From: an uncultured Bacteroidota bacterium
GTDB lineage: Bacteria > Bacteroidota > Rhodothermia > Rhodothermales > UBA10348
Reading direction: 5' to 3'
Length of the DNA stretch: 37,512 nt
Assembly (NCBI GenBank): GCA_937877085.1
Contig: CALEEY010000095.1
Location: 1 to 37,512, forward strand
The stretch's first letter is position 1. Every line of letters starts with the position of its first letter. A model generated the notes under the pieces. That model ran no database searches. It had not been told where the DNA came from and saw nothing but the letters and a program-made list of their open reading frames with translations. This document shows, in pieces, positions 17,026-26,881 of the stretch. The translations under genes and the position numbers were made by a program.

Positions 17026-17894
17026 AATTCCTCGATCAGGACCCCCATTTTGCCCATCTGCGCATCCCGCATGGCTTCCATAACTTGGGTGTGGGTGTTC
17101 ATTACGAAAGGACCAGACTTTACAACCGGCTCGCCAATGGGCAGACCGGACACGATGAGCACGCGGGCTTCGTTCAAAGCTTCAATTTTGACCGGGCCGT
17201 TCCCGTCAAATTCAACCATTTCATGCGCGACCACAGCGATTTCATCGCCCATGATGACTTCCCCGCTTAACACGTACGCGAGTGCTGCGTGATCGTCCGA
17301 AAGATGGATGATGGCCGAAGCGCCTTTGGCAAATTGAGCGTTCAGCGCCGTAACGGGCGTGTGCGTCTGAACCGGGCCCGTTACTCCATCTAGTTGTCCT
17401 GCAACGACTTGGATCGTAGCACCATTTCCGGACTCTATGACGGGTATCTCTTCTTTGGTAAATCCTTGATAGCGCGGTTGCACCATCTTGCTCTTGGCTG
17501 GAAGGTTGACCCACAATTGAATGATTTCCTGTTCACCTCCCGTTTCCATAAGCTCGGCAGGAGGTCTTTCGCTGTGGACAATTCCCATCCCTGCCGTCAT
17601 CCACTGGACACCGCCCTCTCCAATTATGGAATCGTTACCCCTCGAATCGCGGTGATGAACGCCTCCTTTGTAGACAAACGTCACGGGTTCAAAACCCCTA
17701 TGAGGATGCGGAGGAACCCCTTCATGCGCCGATACACTACCCGGCTCATAGGACGTGGGCCCCGCGTGATGCAACAATAAGAACGGGTCGATCTGGTCAA
17801 TCCGTTGGTGAGGCAGTGGCTGTCTGACGGCAAATTTACCCATCGTAAAGGCCACGCCTTTCACTTTGGTTACCACCTTTCTAAATTTGTTCAT
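17022..17894 (-). CDS. pirin family protein
   Basis: From the ATG at 17894 the product is 290 residues, close to the usual pirin length; the open frame extends to 17960 but the added 22 residues are not pirin-like. The first cupin domain carries PPHPHRGFEPVTFVYKG, then HHRDSRGNDSIIGEGGVQWM and MGIVHSE, giving the metal-binding His/Glu set. The second cupin domain is more degenerate, as usual. Pirins are iron-binding proteins; some bacterial members have quercetinase activity and others act as regulators, so the role here is open. No signal peptide is seen, so it is cytoplasmic. It is divergently arranged with the TPR gene across 81 bases. Confidence 0.93.
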   Translation of the reverse strand: MNKFRKVVTKVKGVAFTMGKFAVRQPLPHQRIDQIDPFLLLHHAGPTSYEPGSVSAHEGVPPHPHRGFEPVTFVYKGGVHHRDSRGNDSIIGEGGVQWMTAGMGIVHSERPPAELMETGGEQEIIQLWVNLPAKSKMVQPRYQGFTKEEIPVIESGNGATIQVVAGQLDGVTGPVQTHTPVTALNAQFAKGASAIIHLSDDHAALAYVLSGEVIMGDEIAVVAHEMVEFDGNGPVKIEALNEARVLIVSGLPIGEPVVKSGPFVMNTHTQVMEAMRDAQMGKMGVLIEEF

Positions 17895-17975
17895 TTGCGT
17901 GCTTTGTGATGGCAGGTACGCCTTCTCATTTAGTATACTGTCGACTGCCGTTTTTATCACCCGACCAGTACCCCC

Positions 17976-19550
17976 GTGCGTTTTTTTCTGCTGATTTGTT
18001 TGTGTGTCTGTTTTGCCCCTAGTGTTACAGCACAGGACGTGACCTATCCAGCGGGTTTTGACGAGCCCTTTCCGCTCTTTTCAAAGGCGTTAGGTCCATT
18101 CACTCGGACCATCTCAACAGACAGTGAAAGGGCGCAGATTTACTTCAATCAAGGCATCCAGATGATGTATGCCTTCACGACGGTGGATGCGGCTAGATCA
18201 TTTCGGGAAGCACAAAAGGCGGATTCGACGTGCGCTATCTGCCACTGGGGCGAAGCGTGGGCATGGGGTTCGTATCTCAATGGCCCGATGACGGCAGAGG
18301 CCGCCCCCAGAGCGTATGCGGCCATTCAAAAGGCCCTGAAAAAATTGAGTTCTGCCAATGAAGTGGAAAAGGCGCTCATTGAAGCGATGTCGGTGCGGTA
18401 CGTGGCCAATTTTGACCCCGACACGCGAGCGGTTCAGGATTCAGCCTACGCCAAAGCTATGGAAGCGGTCGCGGACCGTTTCCCACACGATCTAGACGCG
18501 GTTACCATGTATGCGGAAGCCCTTTTTCTTTTAGAACCACGTCGCGGGAATCGAGACATTAACGACCCGGACGTTATGAAACTGCACGAGGTCCTCCTAA
18601 GGGTTTTAAAACAAGACATTCAGCACCCAGGAAGCTGCCATTTATATATCCATGCTACAGAATCGACGCAGGATCCTGGGCGAGCAGCGGACTGCGCGGA
18701 GTTTTTAGGAAATGCGATTCCCGGAGCGAGCCACATCAACCATATGCCATCCCACACGTGGAATGAAATTGGACGATGGGGCGATGGCGTTCGGGCCAAT
18801 ATTCAGGCGTGGCATTCGGATCAAAAAGCGGCCATTAACGAAGGATTTGCCATTTACCCCAATCATAACCTTCATATGCTGCTTTTTGCAGCCTCTATGG
18901 ATGGCCAGGGCGCCATTGCCGTGCAGGCTGGAAGAGATTACGAGACGCTGACGGGATTTAACCTGTATTCGGCGCTGACGCTCGTGCGATTTGGGCGATT
19001 TGCTGAGATAGATGGACTCTCCGGGCGTTCGGACAACGACATTTATGGTGGTATGTGGGATTTCGCCAAAGGCTACGCTGCGCTCAAAAAAGGGGATGCG
19101 GATTTCGCAAAAGTGTATGCCGGGCGGGTTCTAACGGCTTCCGATTCTTCCAAGGCGTCCTTTAGGGGGCATTCGGCCAAGCATCTTTTAGGCACGGTTG
19201 GAAATATTTTGATGGGCGAAATTCATCGCTCCAACGGCAATTCCGCTGAGGCGTTAAAAGCGTTCAAACTAGCGGCTGAATTGGAAGACCAAATGGCCTA
19301 CGACGAGCCCGAGCCGCTTCCTTTTGCGGCCAGGCATTGGCTGGGGGCTTTTCAATTGGAACAGGGTGCCTACGTGGATGCGGAGGCGACGTATCGCGAA
19401 GAATTACTCGATCATCCCCACAACGGGTGGTCGTTATTTGGCTTGCTAGAGGCACTAAAAGGGCAAAAAAAGACCGATGCGGCCATACAAGCCGATTTTG
19501 ACCGGTCATGGGCGCGGTCCGATACATGGATTCGAGGATCCCGTTTCTAA
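17976..19550 (+). CDS. exported TPR-repeat protein
   Basis: A GTG start gives the signal peptide MRFFLLICLCVCFAPSVTAQ. The 524-residue product is almost entirely helical hairpins with TPR spacing. Examples are IYFNQGIQMMYAFTTVDAARSF near residue 55, the paired helices around 85-125, and the last repeats near 430-505 (ALKAFKLAAELEDQM, YVDAEATYREELLDHP). Two His-rich blocks, CHLYIHATE and HINHMPSHTW, are characteristic of this secreted TPR family and might bind metal. A CAICH sequence at about 86-90 fits a heme motif but occupies the position of a CAxCxWGEA-type TPR motif, so I do not call a cytochrome. The gene abuts the PSCyt gene with no gap (TAA then ATG), so the two are probably coupled. 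Confidence 0.85.
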   Translation: MRFFLLICLCVCFAPSVTAQDVTYPAGFDEPFPLFSKALGPFTRTISTDSERAQIYFNQGIQMMYAFTTVDAARSFREAQKADSTCAICHWGEAWAWGSYLNGPMTAEAAPRAYAAIQKALKKLSSANEVEKALIEAMSVRYVANFDPDTRAVQDSAYAKAMEAVADRFPHDLDAVTMYAEALFLLEPRRGNRDINDPDVMKLHEVLLRVLKQDIQHPGSCHLYIHATESTQDPGRAADCAEFLGNAIPGASHINHMPSHTWNEIGRWGDGVRANIQAWHSDQKAAINEGFAIYPNHNLHMLLFAASMDGQGAIAVQAGRDYETLTGFNLYSALTLVRFGRFAEIDGLSGRSDNDIYGGMWDFAKGYAALKKGDADFAKVYAGRVLTASDSSKASFRGHSAKHLLGTVGNILMGEIHRSNGNSAEALKAFKLAAELEDQMAYDEPEPLPFAARHWLGAFQLEQGAYVDAEATYREELLDHPHNGWSLFGLLEALKGQKKTDAAIQADFDRSWARSDTWIRGSRF

Positions 19551-22500
19551 ATGGCTAATCGTTGGAGTCATATTGCTTTTGCGGCCTTGGTTTGGGGCGG
19601 TTGTTCGGTCGATAAACCGGCCGAAATCCTCGATGCGGAAACGCGCATTCCAGACAAAATTAGTTTTAGTCTCCACGTCAAGCCGATTCTCTCGGACCGG
19701 TGTTATTCCTGCCACGGCCCGGACGCCGAAGGAAGAGTAACCAACCTGCGTTTCGATACCCCTGAGGGCATTCGGGCAAAGTTGACGGAGAGCCGCAGAA
19801 GCCACGCGGTAAACGGCGGAAATCTGGGCTCAAGTGAACTGTATCACCGCATTTTGTCCGACGATCCCGAATACAGAATGCCGCCGCCTGAGTCCAATTT
19901 GTCGTTGACCGTAGAAGAAAAAGCCATTCTGGTACGCTGGATTGAACAAGGTGGCGAGTACGAGTCGCATTGGTCATTTACCCCTCCCGCCGTTGCTTCT
20001 TTGCCCGCCGTTTCGAATGAATCGTGGCCCCGGGATGGCATGGACCGCTTCATCTTAGCTGATTTAAAGCGAAACAGCCTTCAACCCGCCGAACAGGCAA
20101 CGAAAGAGACCTGGATTCGAAGAGTATCGTTCGATTTAACCGGCCTACCCCCCACGCTTGCAGCGATTGATGCTTTTCTCGCAGATAAGGCTGAAGGAGC
20201 TTACGAACGGGTGGTGGACAGGCTGTTGGGATCCCCTCAATATGGAGAGCGAATGGCCGTGGACTGGCTTGATCTGGCGCGCTACGCGGACAGTCATGGG
20301 TACCAGGACGATGGCTGGCGCAATATGTGGCCGTGGCGAGATTGGGTCATTCGATCCTTCAACGCCAATATGCCCTACAATGAGTTCGTGACGGATCAGC
20401 TAGCAGGAGACCTACTGGAAAATCCTACACGCGATCAAATTCTGGCCACGGGGTTCAATCGCAACCATCTACAGAGCCAAGAGGGAGGTATTGTCCTTGA
20501 AGAGTATCGGGTCGAGTACGTCGCGGACCGTGTAAATACGTTTGGGAAGGCCTTTTTGGGGATAACCACCGAATGCGCGAGGTGCCACGACCATCGATAC
20601 GATCCGGTATCGCAAGCCGAATATTATCAGTTATTCAGTTTTTTCAACAACGTCAACGAAATAGGCAATATCCCTTACGCCGGAGAGGCCAGCCCGACCA
20701 TCATTTTGACCAGTGAGGTGGACGATCAAAAACTGGCCTCGATAAAGGGTAAAATTGCCCAACTTGAATCGGGGCTTGACCCCAATAACTCGTTGTACGA
20801 CAAGGAATATCAGGCGTGGATGACGGCCCATGCGGCTCCAGCCGTTCTGGAGCCCCAGGGCATGGTCGCCTACTATCCTATTGAGGCATTTGTTGAGAAA
20901 AAAGACCTTCTGACGCTCGAAGATCGGGTCCAACCCGATAGCGCCGGATACTTTTGGGGTGATAAGGACAACCTTCCAACCATCGTTGACGGGGCGCCCG
21001 GCGTAACGGGGCCTGACGGAAAAGCGAGTAAAGCCATGACATTGGTCGGCGATGGCTGGCTGGACATGGGCGGACAACGGCACCATTTTGATCGTACAGA
21101 CGGGTTCAGCTTAAGCCTTTGGTTTAAAATTGAGGACCCGAAGGCGTTTGGTCCTTTGATCGCTAAAACGAGTGGCTTGTTCGATGGGGACCGGGGATAT
21201 CATGCGTTTCTAAATCCCGACCATACGTTCACGGCGAGGCTCGTGCACGTGGGACCGGACAACGAAATTGCTATTCAAAGCACGGATTCTGTATCAACAG
21301 GAAGTTGGCATCACATCGTGATGGCATACGATGGCTCGAGCCGAGCCGCTGGGCTAGAATTGTATATGGACGGGGCACGGATGCCCAGGAAAGTGCTCAC
21401 GGACAACCTCAAAAAGAGTATGACCGTAACCATTGACCCGATTACGGGGGATTCCACCAATTGGGCTGGCTCCGGGGATTTAAGGCTCGGTTTTTCGGAC
21501 AACAACCAAAAGATGCTGGTCGGAGTGAGCATTGACGAATTCAAGGTCTTCAATCGATCCTTGACCCTTCCGGAAGTACACGTCTTGGCCGGCAAACCAG
21601 GGCCTTCCAACGATTTACGCTCGTTTTTCGTGACCACCCAGTCTGAAAATTACCGTTCCAATTTTCGAGCGATCAAGAAACTGCGCGACCAAGAAAACAT
21701 GATCCTGACGCACGCACCGGAAGTCATGGTTATGAAGGACTTACCCGAGCCACGGGAAACGCACGTGCTTTACCGCGGCCAGTACGATCAGCCGCTCGAT
21801 AAAGTGGAGCCTGGCACACCTAAAGCCATTCTCCCGTTTTCGGAAAGTCTTCCACGCAACCGGCTGGGATTAGCTCAGTGGCTCTTTGATGAGGCCAATC
21901 CATTGACGGCAAGAGTGGCTGTAAACCGTTTGTGGCAACAGGTTTTTGGAACAGGGATTGTGCGGACATCGGACAATTTTGGATCGCAAGGCGCCGTGCC
22001 GACTCATCCCGAATTGCTCGATTATTTAGCTGTGGAGTACCGCGCGTCGGGCTGGGACACCAAAAAGATGCTTCGACGGCTCGTTCTCTCGGCCACGTAT
22101 AGACAAAGCTCGTTCACGAGTCCTGAAGTACGCGAAAGGGACCCGGACAACAAGCTGTTGGCGCGAGGACCCAGTCGGAGGCTCACCGCCGAGATGATGC
22201 GAGACAACGCCTTAGCGACAAGTGGTTTGCTGGTTTCGTCCATCGGTGGCCCCCCCGTGAAACCGTATCAACCGGCCGGACTGTGGGAGGAGCAGGCTAC
22301 GCGTAACGGTACGAAATACGTGCAGGACCACGGAGAAAGTCTGTACCGCAGAAGTATGTATACGATCTGGAAGCGAACCACGCCGCCGCCTGCCATGATG
22401 AACTTCGATACATCCGAGCGCAATTTGTGCATCATTAAGCGTCAGAGTACGGCTACTCCGCTTCAGGCGTTGGTCTTGATGAACGATCCTCAATTTATAG

Positions 22501-22802
22501 AGGCCGCTCGGCTGTTGGCCGAGCGCATGCTGTCTGAAGGTGGCAAGCAGGATGAATCCCGCATTCGGTTTGGATTCCGAAGCTTAACGGGAATGGAGCC
22601 ATCGACCGAAAATGTGGAGACGCTTCGGCGATTATTAGACCAGGAGCGCAAGCGTTTTGCGCGGGATCCCAATGGCGCGAGGCAGCTGGCATCTGCCGGA
22701 GAGTTCCGAGCAAACGACACCTTGCCAGCCTCCGAAGTGGCGGCGTTTGCCACGGTTGCTACAACCCTTTTAAATTTCGATGCCACGCAGGTTGTGAGGT
22801 AA
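19551..22802 (+). CDS. PSCyt1/DUF1549/DUF1553 cytochrome-like protein with inserted LamG-like domain
   Basis: The 1083-residue protein begins with a short hydrophobic leader and Cys near residue 18 (weak lipobox). Next is a Planctomycete-type cytochrome domain with CYSCHG (51-56) and the RMPPPES block. DUF1549 follows, with [30 protein letters not shown] and a second CxxCH motif ([11 protein letters not shown]). A LamG/concanavalin-like domain is inserted at about residues 495-680 ([31 protein letters not shown]). DUF1553 ends the protein, with [32 protein letters not shown] and the late [14 protein letters not shown]. The family is common in Planctomycetes and in marine FCB bacteria, usually beside DUF1501, as here. 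Function is unproven; a role in extracytoplasmic oxidation or glycan handling is inferred, and the LamG domain suggests ligand binding. Confidence 0.92.
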   Translation: MANRWSHIAFAALVWGGCSVDKPAEILDAETRIPDKISFSLHVKPILSDRCYSCHGPDAEGRVTNLRFDTPEGIRAKLTESRRSHAVNGGNLGSSELYHRILSDDPEYRMPPPESNLSLTVEEKAILVRWIEQGGEYESHWSFTPPAVASLPAVSNESWPRDGMDRFILADLKRNSLQPAEQATKETWIRRVSFDLTGLPPTLAAIDAFLADKAEGAYERVVDRLLGSPQYGERMAVDWLDLARYADSHGYQDDGWRNMWPWRDWVIRSFNANMPYNEFVTDQLAGDLLENPTRDQILATGFNRNHLQSQEGGIVLEEYRVEYVADRVNTFGKAFLGITTECARCHDHRYDPVSQAEYYQLFSFFNNVNEIGNIPYAGEASPTIILTSEVDDQKLASIKGKIAQLESGLDPNNSLYDKEYQAWMTAHAAPAVLEPQGMVAYYPIEAFVEKKDLLTLEDRVQPDSAGYFWGDKDNLPTIVDGAPGVTGPDGKASKAMTLVGDGWLDMGGQRHHFDRTDGFSLSLWFKIEDPKAFGPLIAKTSGLFDGDRGYHAFLNPDHTFTARLVHVGPDNEIAIQSTDSVSTGSWHHIVMAYDGSSRAAGLELYMDGARMPRKVLTDNLKKSMTVTIDPITGDSTNWAGSGDLRLGFSDNNQKMLVGVSIDEFKVFNRSLTLPEVHVLAGKPGPSNDLRSFFVTTQSENYRSNFRAIKKLRDQENMILTHAPEVMVMKDLPEPRETHVLYRGQYDQPLDKVEPGTPKAILPFSESLPRNRLGLAQWLFDEANPLTARVAVNRLWQQVFGTGIVRTSDNFGSQGAVPTHPELLDYLAVEYRASGWDTKKMLRRLVLSATYRQSSFTSPEVRERDPDNKLLARGPSRRLTAEMMRDNALATSGLLVSSIGGPPVKPYQPAGLWEEQATRNGTKYVQDHGESLYRRSMYTIWKRTTPPPAMMNFDTSERNLCIIKRQSTATPLQALVLMNDPQFIEAARLLAERMLSEGGKQDESRIRFGFRSLTGMEPSTENVETLRRLLDQERKRFARDPNGARQLASAGEFRANDTLPASEVAAFATVATTLLNFDATQVVR

Positions 22803-22805
22803 AAC

Positions 22806-24290
22806 ATGAGCGATTTTGACGACATCAAATATCACTGCTCCAGAAGACATTTTTTGTCTCGAGCAAGTTTAGGCATCGGAACGGCTGCATTGGCCTCTAT
22901 TTTGGGCCCCGGCATGGCCATGGACGCGTTCGGCGCGGTTCCAGGCGTTGGTTCACCCGGAATAATGGGTGGTTTGAGCGGCGGACCCATGGGCCCTCAT
23001 TTTCTACCCAAGGCTAAACGGGTTATCTACCTCTTTCAGAGCGGCGGACCTTCGCATTTGGAGCTTTTAGATTATAAGCCCACCCTCCAAGAACTAAACG
23101 GTCAAGAATTGCCCGCTTCCGTCCGCGGCGGACAGCGACTAACGGGCATGTCCGCCAATCAAAAGTCGCTCCCTATGGCCGGCTCGCAGTTCAAGTTTAG
23201 CCAACACGGGAAAGGGGGAGCCTGGTTTTCGGACCTTATTCCGCACACGGCCAGCATTGCCGACGATATTTGCGTGATTCGCTCCATCCATACGGAGGCC
23301 ATCAATCACGATCCAGCCATCACTTTCTTTCAAACCGGCTCCCAGCAGACCGGAAGGCCTTCTTTTGGGTCCTGGATGAGCTATGGCCTTGGTTCGATGA
23401 ACGACAATCTGCCCACGTTTACCGTTTTGCTTTCCCGCAGCCGCGACGGCGATCAACCTCTGTATTCTCGGCTTTGGGGCAACGGCTTCCTCCCTTCCCT
23501 GCACCAGGGAGTTCAGTTTAGAAGCGGCGCCGACCCGGTTCTGTATTTGAAGGATCCGGACGGCATGTCTAGAGAGAGCCGCCGATCCATGCTTAATACG
23601 TTAAAGGAGTTGCACCAGGAAGAGCACAATCGGGTGATGGACCCCGAAATTGACTCGCGCATAGCCCAATATGAAATGGCCTATCGGATGCAAACGTCGG
23701 TGCCGGGCGCTATGGACCTATCGGACGAGCCCGATGAGGTGTTTGAACTATACGGCGAGGAGGCCCGGACCCCCGGCACGTATGCGGCTAACTGCTTGTT
23801 GGCCAGGCGGTTAGCGGAACGAGACGTTCGGTTCATCCAGCTGTACCACCAGGGGTGGGATCAACACGGAAATCTTCCTAACGACATCTCCATCATGGCT
23901 AAGGATACCGATAAACCCTCAGCTGCGTTGATCAAAGACCTGAAACGACGAGGTCTTTTGGATGACACCTTGGTCATTTGGGGCGGCGAATTTGGCCGAA
24001 CCAGCTATTCCCAGGGCAAGTTGTCGGCAACGAACTACGGTCGGGACCATCATCCGCGGTGTTTCTCGATCTGGGTGGCCGGCGGAGGAATTAAAGCCGG
24101 ATCGGTCTACGGCGAAACGGACGATTTTGGATACAACGTAGTCCGAAACCCGGTGCATGTGCACGATTTTCAAGCCACGCTTTTACACTTGTTAGGATTT
24201 GATCACGAACGCTTGAACTTCTTGAGTCAAGGTCGTCGATACCGGCTTACAGACGTGCACGGTAAAGTGGTCCAATCGCTGATTGCCTAA
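22806..24290 (+). CDS. DUF1501 family protein with Tat signal
   Basis: The 494-residue product starts three bases after the PSCyt stop. Its N-terminus has a twin-arginine motif, SRRHFLSRASLG, before a hydrophobic stretch, indicating folded export by the Tat system, which would fit a cofactor- or metal-bearing protein. Family blocks include AKRVIYLFQSGGPSHLELLDYKP, IADDICVIRSIHTEAINHDP, DQHGNL, LVIWGGEFGRTSYSQG, and GRDHHPRCFSIWVAGGGIKAG. The fold is related to alkaline phosphatase and sulfatases, but the usual Cys/Ser nucleophile motif is not evident, so hydrolase activity is uncertain. DUF1501 and PSCyt genes are nearly always paired, and the two proteins probably work together outside the cytoplasm. 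The 3' end is 10 bases from the convergent transporter gene. Confidence 0.93.
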   Translation: MSDFDDIKYHCSRRHFLSRASLGIGTAALASILGPGMAMDAFGAVPGVGSPGIMGGLSGGPMGPHFLPKAKRVIYLFQSGGPSHLELLDYKPTLQELNGQELPASVRGGQRLTGMSANQKSLPMAGSQFKFSQHGKGGAWFSDLIPHTASIADDICVIRSIHTEAINHDPAITFFQTGSQQTGRPSFGSWMSYGLGSMNDNLPTFTVLLSRSRDGDQPLYSRLWGNGFLPSLHQGVQFRSGADPVLYLKDPDGMSRESRRSMLNTLKELHQEEHNRVMDPEIDSRIAQYEMAYRMQTSVPGAMDLSDEPDEVFELYGEEARTPGTYAANCLLARRLAERDVRFIQLYHQGWDQHGNLPNDISIMAKDTDKPSAALIKDLKRRGLLDDTLVIWGGEFGRTSYSQGKLSATNYGRDHHPRCFSIWVAGGGIKAGSVYGETDDFGYNVVRNPVHVHDFQATLLHLLGFDHERLNFLSQGRRYRLTDVHGKVVQSLIA

Positions 24291-24300
24291 GGTCGAATCG

Positions 24301-26412
24301 TTACTTATTCGATGCTGTTGAATACTTGGCTTTGGTCACTTTCAAAAACACCGGATCGCCCAGAATCGTGAGCCTATCCCCCTCTGTCAGAAGGGTATCG
24401 CCGGTCGGAATGATGTTTTGGTCTCCTCTACGAATAACAGCAATCAAATTCCCTGAAGGCAATTTCATTTCCTTCAAGGTTTTTCCGAGTAGCTCCGATG
24501 TACCTGAATGGGCCCGAATGGTTAGGTACAAGAAGTGCTCCTCTTTGAGCAACACTTCTTTAAGTTCTGCTTCATCCGAAGCCGAATCCCACTCCAAACG
24601 AAATTCAGGACTATCGACACGACGCGCAATTTGAGCGAGTATGCGTAGATGTTGACCGGGGTCTTCCTTGGGGCTGATTAAAAAGAAGATCGCATGTACC
24701 GTCGATTCCGGCGTATCTGGACTCAGTTCTAAGTCAGGAGCGAGCAAACGAACGCCCGATTTAGCCCGCACAATGACCATTTCAGGATTTAGGAGCCCTT
24801 CGAGGCTCAAATGGGGTAGGGCGACGCCTTTGGTGACGGGTGTAGCACCTACCCGCGTTCCTTCTAAAAACTTGCGAGCAATGTTATGAGAGGTCAACGG
24901 GATCCGGTGGGACAAGCGAGAGGATGCTTGTTCAACAACATCTTCAAACGTCGTCGAGAGATCTAGGTCCATGACGAAGCTGCGCGCGATAATTTCGTCG
25001 AAGGGATCGTCCGTCCGAAGGCCTTTTTCCTTTAAGATGGTGCGTAATTCGCGGTCCAAGTCGGTGCTACTGCTTCTTCCAAGGCGCTCGAATATGTTAA
25101 AAATGGCCCCACTGCGCTCAATTCTGCTGGAAGCATAGTACCGGTACCATAGCGCGCCGAACCACAACATGCCGACGGTAAACGCTACAGATAAATACCC
25201 CATTTGGAATATCAACCAGAGCGAAGCGATAATCCCAACAATCTGAAGCCACGGATAGAATGGGCTTTTGAATCCCGGATCGTATGAATCCAAACGGGCT
25301 TCTCGCATCACGATAACGGCTATCGTGCTCATCGTAAACATAAGCAACTGGAAGGACGAGGCCAGTTTTGCAATCTTTAAAGGGTTGAGAACCGTCACAA
25401 ACAACACGACGATGGCTGTTGTAACCAAGACGGAAACCCAGGGAGCCGATGTTTTTTTGGTGAGTCGACTCATAAAGTCGGGCAGCAACCGATCCCGGCT
25501 CATGGCCATTGGGTACCGAGAGGCGCTTAGAATACCTGAATTGCCAACGGACAAAAACGCCAGCACGGCGGCAATGGTCATCAATATTTTTCCCCAATTG
25601 CCTACTAAGAGGTCTGCCGTAGTCGCGACAGGGGTTAAATCGCCCCCATTCAAACTGAGAGCTTCTACCCCCACGACCCCAACCATGACGGTCGTTCCAA
25701 TCATATACACGACAATAGCCGTGATGTAAGCCAGAAACATCCCTAGGGGGAGATTGCGTTCCGGATTTTTTACTTCGCCAGCTACGCTGGCCACTTTAGT
25801 GAGACCCATGTAGCTGACAATGACCAAACCAGCGGTAGAAATCAACGAGCCTGAAGGCGTAGCGAGCAATTCACTAAAATGGCTGGCCTCGATATTAAAT
25901 AGGCCTAAACCGCTAAACCAAGCAAGAAGTAGCAAGAGCCCTATTACTAAAACACCTTGCGCCGTTCCGGTCTTTTTGGCCCCCAACAAGTTAATGACGC
26001 CAAAAATTACGGCTAAACCAACCGCAACCGTTTTTATCTGCAGATTGGGGAAAAATAATCCCAGATAGGCCCCCACACCAATGAGCGCAAAGGAGGTTTT
26101 CAGAATGAGCGAAAACCAGGTCCCAAACCCCGACATCGTTCCCCAAAGCGGGCCCATCGATCGATCTAGAAAAAAGTAGACTCCACCCGAGCGTGGCATG
26201 GCCGTAGCTAACTCAGCCTTGGCAAACAGCCCGGGAAGTAGGAAGAGCGCAGCAATCAGATAAGCAAATGGCAGGGCTGAGCCCACGCTTGCGGCCGCGA
26301 TTCCAGGGAGCAAGAAGAAACCACCTGCGAGTGTAGAGCCTGTTGCCAATGCGTACACATCAAACAGGCCCAGTTCTTTTTTCAGTTTTGACGAATCGGG
26401 GGTTTTCGCCAT
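24301..26412 (-). CDS. APC-superfamily permease fused to PTS EIIA-type and TrkA-C domains
   Basis: This 703-residue protein has three parts. Residues of about 12-430 are an APC amino-acid permease with about 12 membrane segments, opening ELGLFDVYALATGSTLAGGFFLLPG and containing AMPRSGGVYFFLDRSMGP. Residues of about 475-615 resemble a fructose/mannitol-type PTS EIIA domain, with the phosphorylatable His in KGVALPHLSLEG at residue 534 and the preceding R-x-x-x-G-T segment. The last 75 residues are TrkA-C/RCK_C-like (SELLGKTLKEMKLPSGNLIA, TLLTEGDRLTILGD). Family knowledge says EIIA domains report PTS or PTS-Ntr phosphorylation and RCK_C domains bind small ligands, so uptake is probably gated by metabolic state. 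The substrate cannot be read from sequence. It is divergent from the polyol cassette and convergent with DUF1501. Confidence 0.9.
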   Translation of the reverse strand: MAKTPDSSKLKKELGLFDVYALATGSTLAGGFFLLPGIAAASVGSALPFAYLIAALFLLPGLFAKAELATAMPRSGGVYFFLDRSMGPLWGTMSGFGTWFSLILKTSFALIGVGAYLGLFFPNLQIKTVAVGLAVIFGVINLLGAKKTGTAQGVLVIGLLLLLAWFSGLGLFNIEASHFSELLATPSGSLISTAGLVIVSYMGLTKVASVAGEVKNPERNLPLGMFLAYITAIVVYMIGTTVMVGVVGVEALSLNGGDLTPVATTADLLVGNWGKILMTIAAVLAFLSVGNSGILSASRYPMAMSRDRLLPDFMSRLTKKTSAPWVSVLVTTAIVVLFVTVLNPLKIAKLASSFQLLMFTMSTIAVIVMREARLDSYDPGFKSPFYPWLQIVGIIASLWLIFQMGYLSVAFTVGMLWFGALWYRYYASSRIERSGAIFNIFERLGRSSSTDLDRELRTILKEKGLRTDDPFDEIIARSFVMDLDLSTTFEDVVEQASSRLSHRIPLTSHNIARKFLEGTRVGATPVTKGVALPHLSLEGLLNPEMVIVRAKSGVRLLAPDLELSPDTPESTVHAIFFLISPKEDPGQHLRILAQIARRVDSPEFRLEWDSASDEAELKEVLLKEEHFLYLTIRAHSGTSELLGKTLKEMKLPSGNLIAVIRRGDQNIIPTGDTLLTEGDRLTILGDPVFLKVTKAKYSTASNK

Positions 26413-26881
26413 GTGCTTCTCAGTTGAATGAACGGTGGTCTTCCGCCTTTATAATACGGGTTTTTGGCGGTGTAGACGATCTGATGAAGAATAATTAAAA
26501 CAAGAAGGCCCTTTTTTTGTGGCAACCGTTGTGGTGGTCGCAGGGCGTGCTTCTTTGGACTGGAAGAAATCAACGGGAAAGGATATAAAACTTCTGACCT
26601 TTTATTTGGATGTTGATTTCTTCAACGTCCTCACAACCACGCCCTGCGACCTCACGCCCAACGAGACTACGGTTGCCAATTCCAAATGGCACCTTGGATT
26701 TGTTTGTAGCGTTCTCAAAAGCATGCCCCGCTCCCAAAACAAGCTGACTCATTTGGACCTCATTCCTCCCAGAATCGGAGCTTGTATCAGAATCCTTCTC
26801 CTCCTACATTCGAAGTGATTTTCGGTCCCTTCGAGATCGGCCAATGGAACAGGAGCACAGGGAAAAGACAGTGAGAAGAGA
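26413..26881. other. 469-bp divergent intergenic region between transporter and polyol cassette
   Basis: The stretch separates two divergent genes. It holds a perfect TATAAT on the plus strand (26450-26455), which reads TATTAT on the minus strand next to the transporter start, though without a convincing partner hexamer. CCGCC (26443-26447) and GGCGG (26466-26470) flank that box as a short inverted repeat. The middle is occupied by the palindromic element at 26521-26677. No gene is supported here; the short open frames lack family features and start sites. Confidence 0.55.
26521..26677 (+). repeat. imperfect-palindrome element, copy A
   Basis: Three nested, perfectly complementary arm pairs are visible. 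They are GGCAACCGT (26521-26529) with ACGGTTGCC (26669-26677), GGTCGCAGGGCGTG (26536-26549) with its complement (26638-26651), and GAAGAAATCAAC (26563-26574) with GTTGATTTCTTC (26612-26623). A further GGAC/GTCC pair (26557-26560, 26627-26630) lies just outside the innermost stem. A related copy in the same orientation lies at 31678-31795 on the far side of the polyol cassette. The 20-base block GGACTGGAAGAAATCAACGG is identical in both copies and lies the same 21 bases after a GGTCG in each; the loops differ. Because copy A lies between divergent genes it is not an ordinary terminator. Confidence 0.75.

Noticed and set aside
18231-18245. CxxCH (CAICH) in the TPR protein as a heme site
   Set aside because: The position corresponds to a TPR-family CAxCxWGEA-type motif, and the protein has no other cytochrome features.
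26521-26677. Integron attC site
   Set aside because: The nested stems are superficially similar, but the paired core sites GTTRRRY/RYYYAAC are not found at the ends, no integrase is present, and the flanked segment is an ordinary operon.
26570-26752. A 60-residue minus-strand open frame within copy A
   Set aside because: It reads through the palindrome, shows no recognisable family, and its start and spacing are unremarkable.
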